Assembly (NCBI GenBank): GCA_034509925.1
Contig: CM067531.1
Location: 6,529,319 to 6,593,318 of the forward strand
DNA: 64,000 nucleotides
DNA from: Hirudinaria manillensis
Taxonomy: Eukaryota > Annelida > Clitellata > Hirudinida > Hirudinidae
Direction of reading: 5' to 3'
Shown here: positions 13,148-33,059 of the stretch, piece after piece
How positions within the stretch are numbered: position 1 is the stretch's first letter
Layout of the letters: every line of letters begins with the position of its first letter
Notes under the pieces: generated by a model
What the model was told of the DNA's origin: nothing
Databases searched by the model: none
Seen by the model: only the letters and a program-made list of their open reading frames with translations
Position numbers and translations under genes: made by a program

Positions 13148-14167
13148 TTTTCAATAAAAATTTTATTTATTGAAAATAATTGAATCATTTGATAGTTATT
13201 TTAGCAACAAGCATTTAGAATAGGGTGGTTAAACAGCAGATGCAAGCTCTGCTTTTTTTTAAAAGCTAATGAATGTTTGTAAGATGGAGATTTGTGGGAC
13301 TGAGCAGTCTCGGGTTTATGAGTGGTCAACGCCTGCTTAAAGCTCTGAAGGGACCAAAAAACACCCTTTCAAAAGTTTTTAAGCTGCAGACCAATAGAGA
13401 CATTCATGCTTAATGTAATTTATGCCTCCTTCAACATTTGGGCAAAGACTAAATAATACAAAAGGATACTGGTAAACACCAGTGGAGAAAAACCCAGACT
13501 TTAATAAGACTTATTCTATTTACTTATTTTTCAAAACTTATAAATATAAAATTTCCTTGTTATTTGCCATGTCATGAACATCAACTACAAATAAGATTAA
13601 TGAAGAAAAATTGAGTATGAGTTGAATTTCTCCAACAAGTTTGCATCTGAGACCAATTAATAAGCATTTGATGAGCAAATGCACAAATACCTTGGGTGAT
13701 AAACAGGGGATTGATTAAATTTCTACAAAAAAGTTTTTCAATTCTGATAAATAAAAAAATCCCAGATCTAGTGGAAAGATTCTCAGTTCTGGCCATTTAA
13801 CTATAGTGAGCTCATCTTTGACTCAATCAAGATTATGGTAAGATTCACAAAAATTTCTGAATGTTTTGCCCTTACAAAACATATAATGAAAGTGTATGAT
13901 AAGCAGAACATTTTAAATTACTGAAGGGGCTTGGCTCAGCTTAATTTCTAAACCAGCCTCATATAAATGAAAATCTGAAAATGTGTTTAATTAAATTAAA
14001 TGTAATTAAAATTTCTTTCCCAAAAATCTTCTTACAATGAAATTTCCTTCATCCCCAGAAATTGATCTTCAGAATAAAACTAATCTTCTTTTGACTGCAG
14101 TTCTGTCACTCTAAAATTCATGAATTATCTTTCCGAGAGAAAAAGATCAGCTTGTTACTAATTACAA

Positions 14168-14222
14168 TTATATATACTACATATATATATATATACCAAT
14201 TATATATATAAATATATATACT
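14168..14222. repeat. AT dinucleotide microsatellite
   Basis: Interrupted (TA)n tract, in three runs separated by short AT-rich breaks. Confidence 0.8.
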
Positions 14223-14771
14223 AATTATGTGGAATAATTCAAAAATTCAATTATAGATGAGAAACCACATCCAGATTCACGACTGTTTGGACAAATTCAA
14301 AAGGTTACATTTACATGATCATTAACCTGCTCATGAACAGTTGCTGCCAATATTCATGGTCCCATTCCATTGCAATCCTACATTGTAGGACTTGTAATGC
14401 CACTTTGTAAAGCTCCATGTATTTAAGGCTTTATTAATCTTTTTTTTAGAACATTTCATAAGTCAACATTACTTCTCAAGATTCAGTAAAAATGAATCCA
14501 AAATGTTATCCCATGATCTCAGGGTTAATGATCACCATTATATTTACACAACAAAAGTTTTGGAACAATTACGAATTTCAATCATAAATGTAAGCTTTTC
14601 ATTGAAACAGTTTTAAAACAAAAATTTAATTTAGCCACAGTTTGTTTGATGGACATCCATCACTAGCCTCATTCCAAGCACTTCTAGGATGTCTTTGGCC
14701 TTTTGTTGTAAAGAATAAAATCTGTTTGGTGAAAATGATGCCCTTGTTAATCTTTAGTATTTTAACAAACA

Positions 14772-17700
14772 TCAGTGACTTTTAAGTGTACCTGACTCTA
14801 TTATGGCAGCTTCATTCATGACAGCAGAAGAGCTGTTACCAATCCCCTTTAAAGAGTTGTGATCTTTTTGCGCCTCTACGGCAGTGCGAATATTTTCATT
14901 AATGCTACCAGTTCTGCTACTGTGCTTCCTCTTCTGGGTTGATTTTTGTCTGAAGAGCCTCGTGCCAACCTCCAATTTAGCAGAAGACAAGGGGCTTAGT
15001 TTATTAACTCCTTCGTGTTTGGTCTTCTTTGATCTTTCAGCCGATTTTGCTGGAAAAGATCCGAACGCTAATTCCGTCTTCCTTATTGTTCGATTGGATC
15101 GTCTCAAAGAAGGCTGGAGGTTTGCTTCTTCTGAAGGATTTTTTGGCATATCTTTGGACACCACAGGGGTTGTTACTTCTAGGATTGAATCATTCAGGAG
15201 ATTTGAAATTGAGGATTTTTGTTTGTTGCTGCTCCTGGTAGCCATTCTATTTGATGTGGAATGTGAAACAGTCTCATCAACAAATTCCTGATTTTTCTCT
15301 GAATTGGTTTCATCCATTGCTTTCTTCAAGTTATTTGGGCTTTTGCATTGGTTTCTTTCAACAGAAGCTTCGGTATGAATGGGATCCGCAATTGGTTCAG
15401 AGATTTGTTCTTTAGAAATGTCATCTTCCGAGATTTCTGTTTTATTTAACTCAGTGTTAGGATCTTTTGTTGTGCCTTCTCTTGACTGTTGGTTGTTATT
15501 ATTGCTGTTTAGAAGGATTGAAGCTATCTGGAAATTGTCATTATCAACAGATGTGCAAACATTAGGATTGACAAGAGGTTGAGAGAAATTACTTTTTGAG
15601 GTCTTGTAAATATTGTTACCATGATCTAGTGATTCAAGATCTTTGTCATTTATTAAGATCTCATCTATATCTCCCCCATCAATGTTGGAAGCCAATGTTT
15701 CTGCCAACTTTTCTATATCATCGTAATCCCTAAGTGCAATCATATTTTCAAGATGGCTCTCATCCTCTGCATTAAAAACAAAATCTAAATCATTACTATC
15801 TAAGTCCATTAAGTGCTTATGACTTTCAGCATGGGATAGCTCGTCTTGTTCGTGATTTTTTAAAGTACACTTCAAAGCCTCTTCTAATCGTCTAAACTCA
15901 AGCTGGTTTTCTAGAACATCCAAATCTGGTAGACCAACAGAATCCTCTTTGCTGGCACCAACTGATGGATTAAGGTTGGACACTTTATTTTCATGGGCAT
16001 CTTTTTTTGCATTGTTCTGGTGATGCAATACTCCATCTGCCGGCTTAGAAGGTAGGGGCGAGGTAGAAGGGGAGTTATCAAATCCGATACCTCTCATTGC
16101 TTTCTGGACAGATTCCGTAAGATTGTGAGGATATCCTGGTGATGTGATAGGCAATGGCATAGAATCATGGATATTAAATGGCAGAGAATTCAAACAAGTG
16201 GAAATTTTAGGAAAATTATTTTGTAAAGGAAATGTATTTTTCAGGACATGAGAAATTGCTTCATTCTTCTGCTCTGATTTTGCATTGCAGGATTTAGTAG
16301 TCACCACAACAGAAGAATTGATGTAAACTAATGGCGCCTCAGTGGTGCTGTTTTTATGGGGGGCAGAAAATGCTAAATGGTTCTTTGCTATTTCCACCTG
16401 CTCCAGAAGTTGGGCAACTGTCAAGTTAGCTTTTGACTTAGTAGGCAATATGTCATCTGAATTCTTTGAAGGCTTTCTACAGGAAATAGACTTAGAAGGT
16501 CCAAATAAGGAAGTTGCCAGAGAACCATCACATTCAGAAGATGTAGTACCTGATGATGACAAGGCTGAAAGAACAGAACTGTTCAATTTTTGCGTGTCGT
16601 TTACGAAGGAAATTTGACCTAGGGTTGAATTATAACATCCATTAATTGCTCGACAATCTGAGGTGTAAAGGCTGCCACTTTTCAGAAAATCAGTCTGAGG
16701 TGTTTTGCTGGTTGTATTGTCTTGATTAGAGGAATCAATATGTCCGTTGTAAGTTGCACAAGTGGGAATAGTTATAGCAGCACTAAAAATGGGCACTGAA
16801 AGATTTGGAAACATTTCCTTCATCAGCTGAGAAGCTTGTGTGCTTGATACCATATTGTTTAATTTTGTAAGTTTTTGAGTAAGAGTCTGTGTTTCCATAA
16901 ATCTCTTAGATATTTGTTGAACTGAAGCCCCTTAAAAAGTAATTTATTATTAGCACTAATGTTGACATGTGTTTTTTGTATCTCAATCAAATGGGAATTA
17001 ACAAATATATCCTACCTAGCATGTATATCAAAATCAATTCCAATTGGTCAAAAAGTAACACTAAATAATAAACCGAACAAATAATAAAAAAAAACAATTC
17101 TGTCTGGCTAACCTTCTTTCAGAGGAACATTAATGTAAGCTGGAAGCTTGCCATCATGAGGCACAACACCAATAGGAAAAGGTGGAAACTTTGAATTGCT
17201 AGCTAATTGCTTTGTCAATTGACAATTTGAATTTAAGAGTGCAGATCCTGCATATGTACAGGGTCTTGCATCTCCTAGACACACATTTTTCATTGAGTCT
17301 AGTGACTTAGGCAATAGTGAAGACTGAACTATTATTTTGGCTAACGTATTGGCATCAATAACTGATGTTGACTCTTCTTGAACATGTTCAGAAGATGACG
17401 GAAGAACCAAGGGCTGCGACGCAAAAAACTTTGACGCATTTTCTGACGTCAGTGCTTTCAGAATGTTTCGCATGTAACATGTTGATAATGTCTGATTTAA
17501 TAAAAGACTGTTATCTGGAAGGCTACTAGGAATAGAAGGACCGGCAGAATGAGGTATGCTTATGTTTTGGAAGCTGGCAGCAACAGGACTTTGCAAATTA
17601 TAAACAGGAATTTTAGAGTTAAAAATGGCTGATGTAGATGTTTCTATGTTTGATCTCAACAAAATGTCAGAAGCATCCGACATCGGCGAGGGTACGAGGG

Positions 17701-19485
17701 AGCCATTATTAGAGGAAGACAAATTTTTTGATGAATGACTAGAAGCAATCTTTTCTGAACCAGATAAGTCACTGGTAAGGGATGTTCTAGATTCTAGAGT
17801 GTTAACTAAATGTGTACTGGTAACAGATGCTGGCAAAGAATCATATGGATCAGAAACTTTTGAATGATTGATGGAATCAGTTGAAGTCGAATTGGAAGGC
17901 TCTTCGCATTCTTCAATAACCTCTAAATCTCCCGTGTATGGATTGACGATTTGCCGAGATTCTGAAACATTCGTCTGACTCGAAACGTCCGGGGAAGAAA
18001 CCCCAACTGCATCCTGTCGGAATGTTGCAAAGGATCTTGGAATGCCCGAATGAATACTCTCGCTCGATAAATTTGCGTCATCATATCCTTCTTTAAGTCT
18101 TTTGGACTTTCGCGTTTGACTCCTCCTCCGTTTCTGAGCAGGCACGGCCACTTCAGAAGAAAGCTCAGAATTGGCACAAGTGGAGAAGGAAGTGCCGTTC
18201 ATTTGATTGCGACTGCTGGGACTCTTCAACAAATTCACTAATAGAGGACTAGATGAAGCAATATTTTGACAATGAATCAATTTATCCTCTCCTGTTGACC
18301 AAGATTTGTTTGCTAGAGTAGAGTTCAATTCAAATGAAGGTGACATGTCATTTTGCGAGGATTCTGGGCAGTTGTAGGTTGAATTTTGATATGGAGAAGT
18401 AACAACTGCATTGCTGTATTTTGCACATGTTTGCGAACAGCCAGCCTGGAGATCCATAACAGAGTGAGATGCATTCACTGAAGACCTTTCACCAATAGAT
18501 TTTAGGATTTTAGTAAAAAGAGGCCATTCAACATTAGCAGATTGAGGCAAATTGGCAAATGGATTCAAGGTTTCTCTGGAAGGCACACGTTGTCCTGAAC
18601 AACAGGAAGGAGTCTCCTTAGGATTTTGTAGTTTTCGTGAACTTTCTTGAAACTGATCTGAGTTTTCTGACTTAGAACCATCTACAGCTAGTGATATAAC
18701 TTTGTCCCCTTCAATCTGAACCTCCAATACACCAATTTCATGCAACAGCCGGTCTCTTTGTTCTGCTAGCTTCTTCAGTTTGTGTGCAGCATCAATTGGC
18801 ATCTTCAATGTAACTCGCACACTGTTCCATGGTTCAACCTTTTTTACCACAAGTTTCTTGTCATCGTCTAAATGAAATATCAACCAGGTTTTACAATTAT
18901 TTCAGATTTTGTAAGCATGGCAACATTTTCAGATAAATTTATCTTATTAACTTTTTTATAGATAAAATTATCTAAATTAAGATTTTTAACTGATGTTTGG
19001 TTATCATATATTGGATATATTGAAATAGTAGTCCCAAAAATTAAATCTGAGTTTAAAAGGCAATTTGTAATTTACAAAAAAAATAATATGAATATTTTAT
19101 CACTTGCAAACAAATGACAACTTCTAGATTGCAAAAGCATGCACATAACAGAGGTAAATTAAAGTCTACTCTTCCGAAGTTTAGATAATTAAATGTATGG
19201 GCAAATGATTATATTTCAAAAGAATGACGAGAGAATTCATACTCTTTAGATTTGATACATTTAGCATGTGCTTGACTCTCACCAAATAAATATAATTTAT
19301 ACACCTCTTCTTGCTTTACCTTATATTTCCTTTAATAACAAGACAAAAGACTCCATATCCAAACCTGAAAAGACTAGTTCTTGAAGGCGACATTTCAGAT
19401 CGTCCAAATGAGAAGAAAAATCTGGAGCATAAAAGTTTCCTTTGCAGGTCAAAATGGTCTCCAAGTACTCCAACTGTGGACCCAT
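14772..19485 (-). CDS. NCOA6: nuclear receptor coactivator 6-like (NCOA6/ASC-2), 3 coding exons
   Basis: NCOA6 is a nuclear receptor coactivator and a subunit of the MLL3/MLL4 histone H3K4 methyltransferase complexes. Exons 19485-19365, 18867-17113 and 16930-14772 join in phase to 1344 residues; human NCOA6 is about 2060. The first 105 residues match the conserved N-terminal domain: LTCKGNFYAPDF, then KKVEPWNSVRVTLKMP at 49-64 and VLEVQIEGDKVISLA. An LXXLL receptor-binding box, SPLLVNLLKS, near residue 250 is nearly identical to the main human box TSPLLVNLLQS and is followed by a basic patch (KRRRSQTRKSKRLK), as in vertebrates. The remaining 1000 residues are Ser/Asn-rich, low-complexity and probably disordered, ending in a basic tail. 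The ATG at 19485 is chosen because an in-frame stop precedes it. Unlike vertebrates there are no long glutamine runs. Confidence 0.9.
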
Positions 19486-22400
19486 AATAAGCTAAATTTG
19501 ACCTGAAGAAAAATTTTAGTTGCATTTGTTATAATGAGAATTACAGAAATTTATTTTATAATGACAAATATGGAAGCTCCAAAAGTTTTAAGTACTGTGA
19601 AAATAAGTTTAATGCTTTGAATTATTTATATTTATTTCTATATCTAAAAAAATTAATTTTTAATAATACTCATACAATGAGTAGAACAAAGAAATCAAAT
19701 AATTAATAAATAAATGCTAAATTAAGCTAAATTTCTAAGGAGCCTATATCCATATTTTGTAGCAACAATTCTTTATCCATCAGAACTTAAATGCAACAAA
19801 ATATATGATGTATTCCATGAACACCATTTGTATCGAGATCAAATATTTGAAAACCCTTCTGATTAATACATGATATTAACTCAAAAATATGAATCCATAT
19901 GCAATCCAATGGATGCTGCATTTTCTCAGCATAATGCAAAAAATATCAATGATATTAATCAATAAAGTCAAAATGGTCTCCAATAATTAAAATAAAGCAT
20001 ATAAATCAAATTGAATTATATAAATAAAGCAGTTTAAAACCTATTTATTTATATAACAATCAAAAATGCCATACTACCAAAAAATGGAAGATAATCTAAA
20101 TGCAAATTTCACTAGGTGAGTCCTCTTCAATGTACTTGTTTATTGATGGTGCATGTTGGTTTTGGTCAGGACTTATATATTCATATAAGAATCGAAAATG
20201 TCATATTATCAAAAAGTGGAAGATAATCTAAATGCAAATTTCACAATGCAACTCAATGGAATTAGGATCTATTCACAATGGCGAGTCACAAAAATAACAG
20301 ATTAAAACCACCTAAAGTAATGTAATAAACAAAATTTCCTTTCTCTTGGAATTGTCTTTTGTGACGATGGTATTCAGCTATGGTATTCCCACAACTGTTC
20401 CCAAATAATTTTTTTGAAATTTGCATCTGCTACCACCAGGTTTAGAGTGGCCCAAATAGCATTACTTGACTTCTGCTTCCATAGAAGGTCCTAATGCAAA
20501 TGAAGCTTCACTATATTGATAATCTGATTAAATCCTAACTTTAGGCTGATTAGCATAAACTTCTCAGCTTTTGGCATGCAATTTGGCCAATTGGGCAGCA
20601 TACACTCATTATGTCATATCTGATCTCCAACCATATTGGAGAGCATTTAAATGGAGATTGATTAAAAATTGCATTTATGCCATGTTAGGAGACACAGGAC
20701 AATCTAGAAATCTAGGCTATATACAAACATACACAAATATTTACATACACATTCTCAGCCCCTAGAAATAATTGTTATGTTGCATTACCAACAAAAAATA
20801 ACAAGTACCCATATCCCAATTAATTACTGCTTAATTATGAAATATAAATTCACACACTTTGCCATTACAATGATGACAAATTCAGCAATAAAAATTTGTT
20901 CATCAAAACTAAAATTTCTCATTCATTTATATTATAGTATACTGTATCAATTGCAGTACAAATTTTATGGTGTTTAAAAATAAATTGGCAAAAAGATGAA
21001 TATAGACAGTTAACACATTTCTAACAAATTCCATATTAATATAGGGAGAAAATTTGGCAGTCCATCATGGACCAGATGGTTTGCAGGATTACCTACATCA
21101 CCTCATTCACATTTTCTAGCAAAATGAACAAAAGATCCACTTTAAGATGTCGATGGTCTGATGCCGCCATTAAATCTAGATGGTTACATTTACTCCAACA
21201 AGTTTAGATTTCAAAATTACTTGATTCGTACCTTGAATATCTGTACACAAAACACAACTAATCAATCTGTACACTCCAACGACGTCTATATTCTAAGGTA
21301 AAATGCGAGAAAATACCGCGAATAATAAACACATAAACAACGAACTCAAAAACTAATTTTCATGGATAAATCGCTTGAACAATAAACCCCAAGATACCAA
21401 CCTAACATCAAATTAATATGGGTAATCGCCAATATACTTCAGCTTAATACATCAAAAAAACTAACAACAAGATGTCGCCATTTGCAATAACAACATCACG
21501 CATGTCTCTTATTGAACAGTGTAAAGAGATGGCCTCATTTTCCCACTTTCAGTTTTTATTTTAGGAACTTTTTAAAGCAAAATAAAAATGTTTAAAATAT
21601 AATAAAACAATTAATACTTACCAAAATTAATTATTTGATATTTGCATATATGGTGGCGATCGAGGAGTTAGCAAAACATTTTTTACCCTCTACCCGCCAC
21701 TTCTACAGGAAAACTTACATATAACTTACAAACAAATATAAATAACTAGGCAAAACCTTATAGTGAGAAGGTTGTACATGATTTATCAGTATTTAGTTCC
21801 ATCTGTATTTGTAAGCGACATCTTTAAATAAATACAATTTTCAAATTAATTATCATTTTCAAAATCGAAGAGCATTAAAAGGGTTTGTGATAAAACAGGC
21901 GTACTCAGAACTGGTCTCGCACGAGAACCCCTATCAGGTTACCTCAGGATTTCAACTCTGGCCCGACATGGCCTGAGCTATCCGGATTCCAAGTTCTTCA
22001 CTATAAACATAAAAGTTTTTTAAGTGTTAGTAATCTCTTAATCTTCTCTTCTGAGTGATTGCTCCTATTTATCTATTATTTTCAAATTATTTTGAAGTTA
22101 CATCTCCAAATCCTGCTTGGTGGCAGTTGCAGTTCATGTTTCGAGCAGGCTTTAAAAAGTCTTAAAATTTCAAAAATACGTTTTTTGTTATTGTTAAACT
22201 TTTGATATAATTGTTTAACAAAAAAAATATTTGAATATTTTATATATGAAGTTATATTGAATCATTCATTCAAGATGATTTGAACGGAAGTGCTCGCATT
22301 ATAGTTTTGTGTAGATTTCGCGCCTTTGATAGATCAATGTTCGATCAATTGTGCATGGACTTTTCTTGTAATAGTAAGTGGCTCGAAAATGAAGGGATGG

Positions 22401-23453
22401 ATTAACTTGAAAGATTCCCGAAAAGCGTATGATGTTGCATGCAAAAAATTGTTAATAGCCAAATTATATACTGCCATTACAACCGTTAGCGGACAAAAAC
22501 ATTGGGCAATTGTGCTAGACCAATTGTATCTCTATCAGTGAGCCATGAAAATTTTGATAACGATAAGAATCTATGTGATGTACTACTGAAGGATTTTTTT
22601 AGTGCACAGTCAACATCAATGATGAAAAAGTTTAAAAGACCTAAGCGCTTTCGACAGAAGAGATGCTGGACATGAAGGATCAGGGTTAAGGTTAAACCAA
22701 CAGACAGTTATAATGTCATGTGCTCGGCGAGTTCTACGAAATAAACTTCATCGAGATTTTTCTGAATCACAACAAAATACCCGATTCCGATATTTGAATA
22801 TAGTATTTATTTTTTAAGTGGTATAAGTTAGATGAGGAGACCGTATTTTCATATTCAGTAGATATGTTCAAAATAGCACTTTAAAAATTACGTTAATGAA
22901 TTTAAAATGAGTCTCCTTAAGCCACTATAAATTACGATGAAGTTTTAACTTAACATGCTTTTCTAAGGAGAATAGTTTTTGCTTTTCTAATTAAGCACTG
23001 ACTGCGCAACTTTCACCATGTTTTTCCTTATAAGAATATGAAGTTTCTTTCGTTGCCTTTCCTGTATTCTCAGTTTCCCATTACCACTTCTCCATTTCCT
23101 CCTCCTTGGCACTATGGAAGGATCTGCAGGAGTCTACTTCAACCTCAAGTATTCCTATTCATGTGGAACATGTTTTACCTCAAGTACTAGTTCCCATATC
23201 TATTAAACAACATAATCTCAAACAAATTTAGGGGTATCTTTTTTTTTACAGAATTGAGATAACATATAGAAAGTCGAACGAAGCAGCCGACTCATTTATA
23301 AATATGCATTTTCAAAATATTTGTTTATAATTTAACAATTTAAAGCAGGTTAATTTAAAAATAAAAATTTAGTGTTGGCACATATTAAATGTCTTTAAAT
23401 GTCTTAAAAGTATAGATTCGCCATTTAGTTTTTGTTTTTGTTGTGGTTTCAAT
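19486..23453. other. intergenic between divergent NCOA6 and MED11
   Basis: Nearly 4 kb of very AT-rich sequence holding both promoters. A good minus-strand splice donor (GGTAAGTATT) near 21610-21625 may mark an untranslated first exon of the NCOA6-like gene. A pair of direct repeats lies at 20057-20244. The small open frame at 22326-22541 (+) is not recognised. Otherwise I see nothing. Confidence 0.4.
20057..20244. repeat. pair of diverged direct repeats, about 55 bp each
   Basis: The stretch at about 20057-20112 returns at about 20189-20244 with roughly 85 percent identity by eye, sharing TGGAAGATAATCTAAATGC and the next TTTCAC. The 132-base spacing suggests an old tandem duplication or two copies of one short repeat. 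Confidence 0.7.
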
Positions 23454-24509
23454 ATGTCGAAGACGAGTGAGCAAATTACTAGGATTCAGCAGCTGGAAGA
23501 TATCGAAAAGAGCGTTACGAAATTTATTGAATTAATCGGTATAACAAGCCCTTTTTTTGTACTGCTTTTGCAATGTTTTTCAAAATAAGTAATCTCTTTT
23601 ACTAGCCAATCTCTTAAGCGAGTTGTCAAAAGATAAACCAGTCAGTAAAAATGTTGAAGCCGGTGCTAATCAAGTTGCAAAGTCTCTTGAGAGCATTGAG
23701 AGTGGAGTCATGTCTCAAATCAATTACTTAATATCCGTTTCTACAAGTGAGTAAAGATATTACAGTTACTCTAGGATCCCTAAGTTATAATATGCACTTA
23801 TAAAAAAATGTCCATGTTTCTTGGGAGCGAATTAACATAGTTTATACCAGTGTAGTGTTATGCCATATTTGAATCATTGGGTGATGACTTATAAGCTATG
23901 TTTTACATCATTTCGATCATCCATGATACTGTAACAGCTTTATGAGTAATGCTTTCAATATGAGCTGAAAACTTCAAGCAGGTGTCAATCATCAGTCCAG
24001 ATCTCTAAATTGTCCAAGCTTTGAAGGAATTGACTATAGATGATGTCTTTATGATCAGTGATATTTACATTCCTTCCCATTATTGAGAGAACCTGACATT
24101 TGTTGAGTTGCAATTGCCATGTGTTGCTCCACTGAGCCATCCTGTTGAGTTGGGTTGTTGTAAAACAATTAAAGCACCATTAATTTTGGGAAAAGTCATA
24201 AAACTTGAAGAGGAAAATTTGTTTAATTTAACATTAAAGTTGCATCTTGGCTCTGTTGATTGGGTACCACATAAAAAAATATATGAAAAATAATTGCACA
24301 CCAAGTGCATAATTCTTCATGTTTAAACTATTTTGTCTTTGATATCCAGAATTTTCACAATTTTATTTTCAGGCCAGCCTCATGCAGGATCTATTTATGG
24401 AAGCCAAAAGGATCTCAATCTTGCCCATGTTAGGAATGAAATTCTGAAACAACAAATCAGCGAACTAGAAAGGATTCTTTTGAATTCCAATCAAAATTTC
24501 AGCCGTTAA
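23454..24509 (+). CDS. MED11: Mediator complex subunit 11, 3 exons
   Basis: Head-module subunit of Mediator, which links transcription factors to RNA polymerase II. Exons 23454-23538, 23606-23746 and 24373-24509 close in phase to 120 residues (human MED11 has 117). Visible family features: an N-terminal helix with QQLEDIEKSV (human ALEDIEREI), the segment LLSELSKDKP, the Gln-rich helix with VMSQINYLISVST, and the strongly conserved SQPHAGSIYGSQKDL, equal to GQPHEGSSYSSRKD in human. The C-terminal helix is the least conserved part. The start is the only ATG upstream in frame. Confidence 0.93.
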
Positions 24510-26764
24510 TTTTCTAAGGGATTTTAATGAATACATCTTGTCTTAAGGGCATTTTTAACAATAATAACAGTCGTCTTTCTGGACCCAACATTCATCGTCA
24601 CCTATGAGAGGCACTCGTTGACCTTACTATGTCGGTCACTGCTGCATGGACTGGAGCAACTGCGAAAGCTCTCAATGGCATCTTCATGTCGCACATTACC
24701 TGTTTTCTTCTTGCATGTGAGGCTCTCTTTGGCCTTGTAATATCGATCACCTCCACCCCAGTTGCGCACAGCGATCATGAAAGCTCTCAGTGGCTTCACA
24801 CCTTGTACTTAATATATGCAAACTGGGCATTATATTTTCTTTGTAGCGGCAGCCGGAGTTCGGGATTCGACTATGAGCCTTTTCGCGATCACAGTTCATA
24901 TTGCTTTGCTTTCCACGATAGGCTCATTTCTCCCGAGACTTCTGGCTCCTCATATGCCAGATCTAGAATGAAGCCTTCTGTGACCTCAGACATCCTTGTC
25001 ATAGCCCTTGTTCTCTCTCGGCTTGATGTACAAATTAGACCATTGATATACGTGGACATATACATGGGTATCTTGCCAGATGCCACTATGCTAGAGAATT
25101 ACTCAAAAACAAATTATTATGGTACCATACTCAAAACCACAAGAGTAAATACACATTGACTTTCTCCTATGATTTGAGTGATGTCAACAGTCGATGTACG
25201 TTCCTCAATGTACTCGTTATCGATGCTGACGCGAGTTCTAGGGCATGGCCTTCGACAACCTTCTCGATTAAGTTGTGCTATGAAGAAACAATGGTAATTA
25301 AGCGGAGTGTTAGTAATTACATCGGACCACTGATGCATTCATAAATTCGTATACAAATATTTGTCCATTGCGTTTGCCATTCCCCGGCGATCCCATGCTT
25401 ATCGGGAAGTTGTACATAGTTCGAATACGTGGTAATTGCAAAGTTAATGAAAGGACCACGGCAAATCATTGACAATGAAGTTAAACTATCGGATTAGTAC
25501 GACTATCGAGATTTCACATTTACTGTAATGGTTTAAAAGTCGTAGTCTCTTCATTAAAAATGATATTGAACAAACTATTAATGAAGCATGATAATTTTGC
25601 TTGTGGTTTACCGTTTTATTTGTTTTAATATTAACATCCACCTGAAACTTACATCGAACATACTTAACAAGCGCTTTACAGGCCTTCAATTTACTTTATA
25701 TTGAGCACTTACTGAAGGGGGAAAGCATAGCCGGATACTTCCAAAATTCGCAGCCTCTCCACAGACATTTTTGGCAACAATACTGAAATAATGAATTTGA
25801 GAAATCCACAACCAAGATCTTTTTCATATAATTTGATTCGGATCGGGAGAGAAGATCATTATTTTAAAAATTATGCAATTAGTTCATACTTCTATTATAA
25901 AAACTCCTGGATTGATCAGTTTCGCAAGGTAAAGCTATGACAGTCTTGCCGGTGGACAAATAAAGATTTTATTCCAGACGGTAAAATAGTTTATAAGTTT
26001 TTTTAGTTGCAAAAATGGACAGATTCAGCCAGTGTTCGTCATAAATACTGCCAGGTTCTAAAATCATACAACTGTTTTGTGGAGGGCGACAGGATTTGAA
26101 AGAGTCGAAATAACAGTGGGAAGGCCATGACCCAGCGAAATGCATGAAAGATATTCAATTTAAAGTTCTCACTCTCGGATCGCAAAGCTTAAAAATTTGT
26201 TTTTTTTTTAATCAGCCACTGGCTCATCGAGTTGGACAGGTGTCTAGAAGTTTCAAAGTGAATCAACAAAATAACGATTTCTGATCTTTAGAATACGAAA
26301 AATAGCAGAAACACATCCTGACAAATTTTAAAAGTTGTTAAGGTTTAAGAAGAAAAATAAACGATTTAAAGATGAATAACAACCTAGAGATATTTTAGGA
26401 GAGTGAGGTGACACTTTAAACCTTCTATGATCTTAAAAAATAATTGATTTTGTCGCTTGCTATGACTTATTGAATTTTTTTTAATGTTAAAGTTCATTAA
26501 ATTACAAGAACAAATTCGTTGAAATGTTTTAAAAATATTGACGTTAAAATAACATATACTTATAAAATAACGAGTAACCAGGTTTGCATTGGTCCGGCTG
26601 GTGGAACATGCTAGGCACATTTTGGAGATTATACAATGGCTTTCATAGCTACGATGCAGCACGAAAATTTATATTATGCGAAACCAAGAGACTTCATTGG
26701 TTGAATATTTTTAGCGAGACACGCAGCAACGTACGTCCTCCAGAAATGTGGATTCAGATGAACG
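24510..26764. other. intergenic, possible unrecognised exons on minus strand
   Basis: The 24.6-25.35 kb part is less AT-rich than its surroundings and holds several open stretches on both strands. On the minus strand at least two, 25310-25165 and 24799-24602, have plausible splice borders and charged, Cys-containing translations, but no family is recognised and no start is clear. A 20-residue minus-strand stretch near 25735-25790 (VAKNVCGEA) recalls the last strand of an Ig domain but has no partner exon. The final 180 bases before 26765 are the leader of the next gene. Treat as unresolved. Confidence 0.3.
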
Positions 26765-32906
<6,142 letters not shown>

Positions 32907-33059
32907 TTTAAAAGTGGAACGAAACTGTAATTATTTCAGACGTCTCATTTCCTAATCATTTTCCTGTCGGACATAATTGTAAAAAGAATGAAAACAATCA
33001 ATGTGTTTGTATTGCGCCATGGTCGTTGTTTGAATGATAGCTTGGTGATTTCGACGGTA

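Larger units (their letters stand above)
12267..14771. other. intergenic between PIN4 and NCOA6 3' ends
   Basis: Two convergent genes face each other across 2.5 kb. It contains a short Helitron (12793-13147) and an AT dinucleotide tract (14168-14222). TTTATT at 14430-14435 reads AATAAA on the minus strand and could end the NCOA6-like transcript. I see no coding exon in the remainder. Confidence 0.45.

Noticed and set aside
14884..15291. Open frame of 135 codons on the plus strand
   Set aside because: It is antisense to the last NCOA6-like exon, which has clear start, splice and stop logic.
21900..21995. tRNA-like stretch on the minus strand with GGATAGCTCAG
   Set aside because: It has an A-box-like start but no proper B box and no pairing acceptor stem, so I could not support a tRNA or SINE.
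25735..25790. Ig-domain-like strand VAKNVCGEA on the minus strand
   Set aside because: Only about 20 residues with no adjoining exon carrying the rest of an Ig fold; likely chance.
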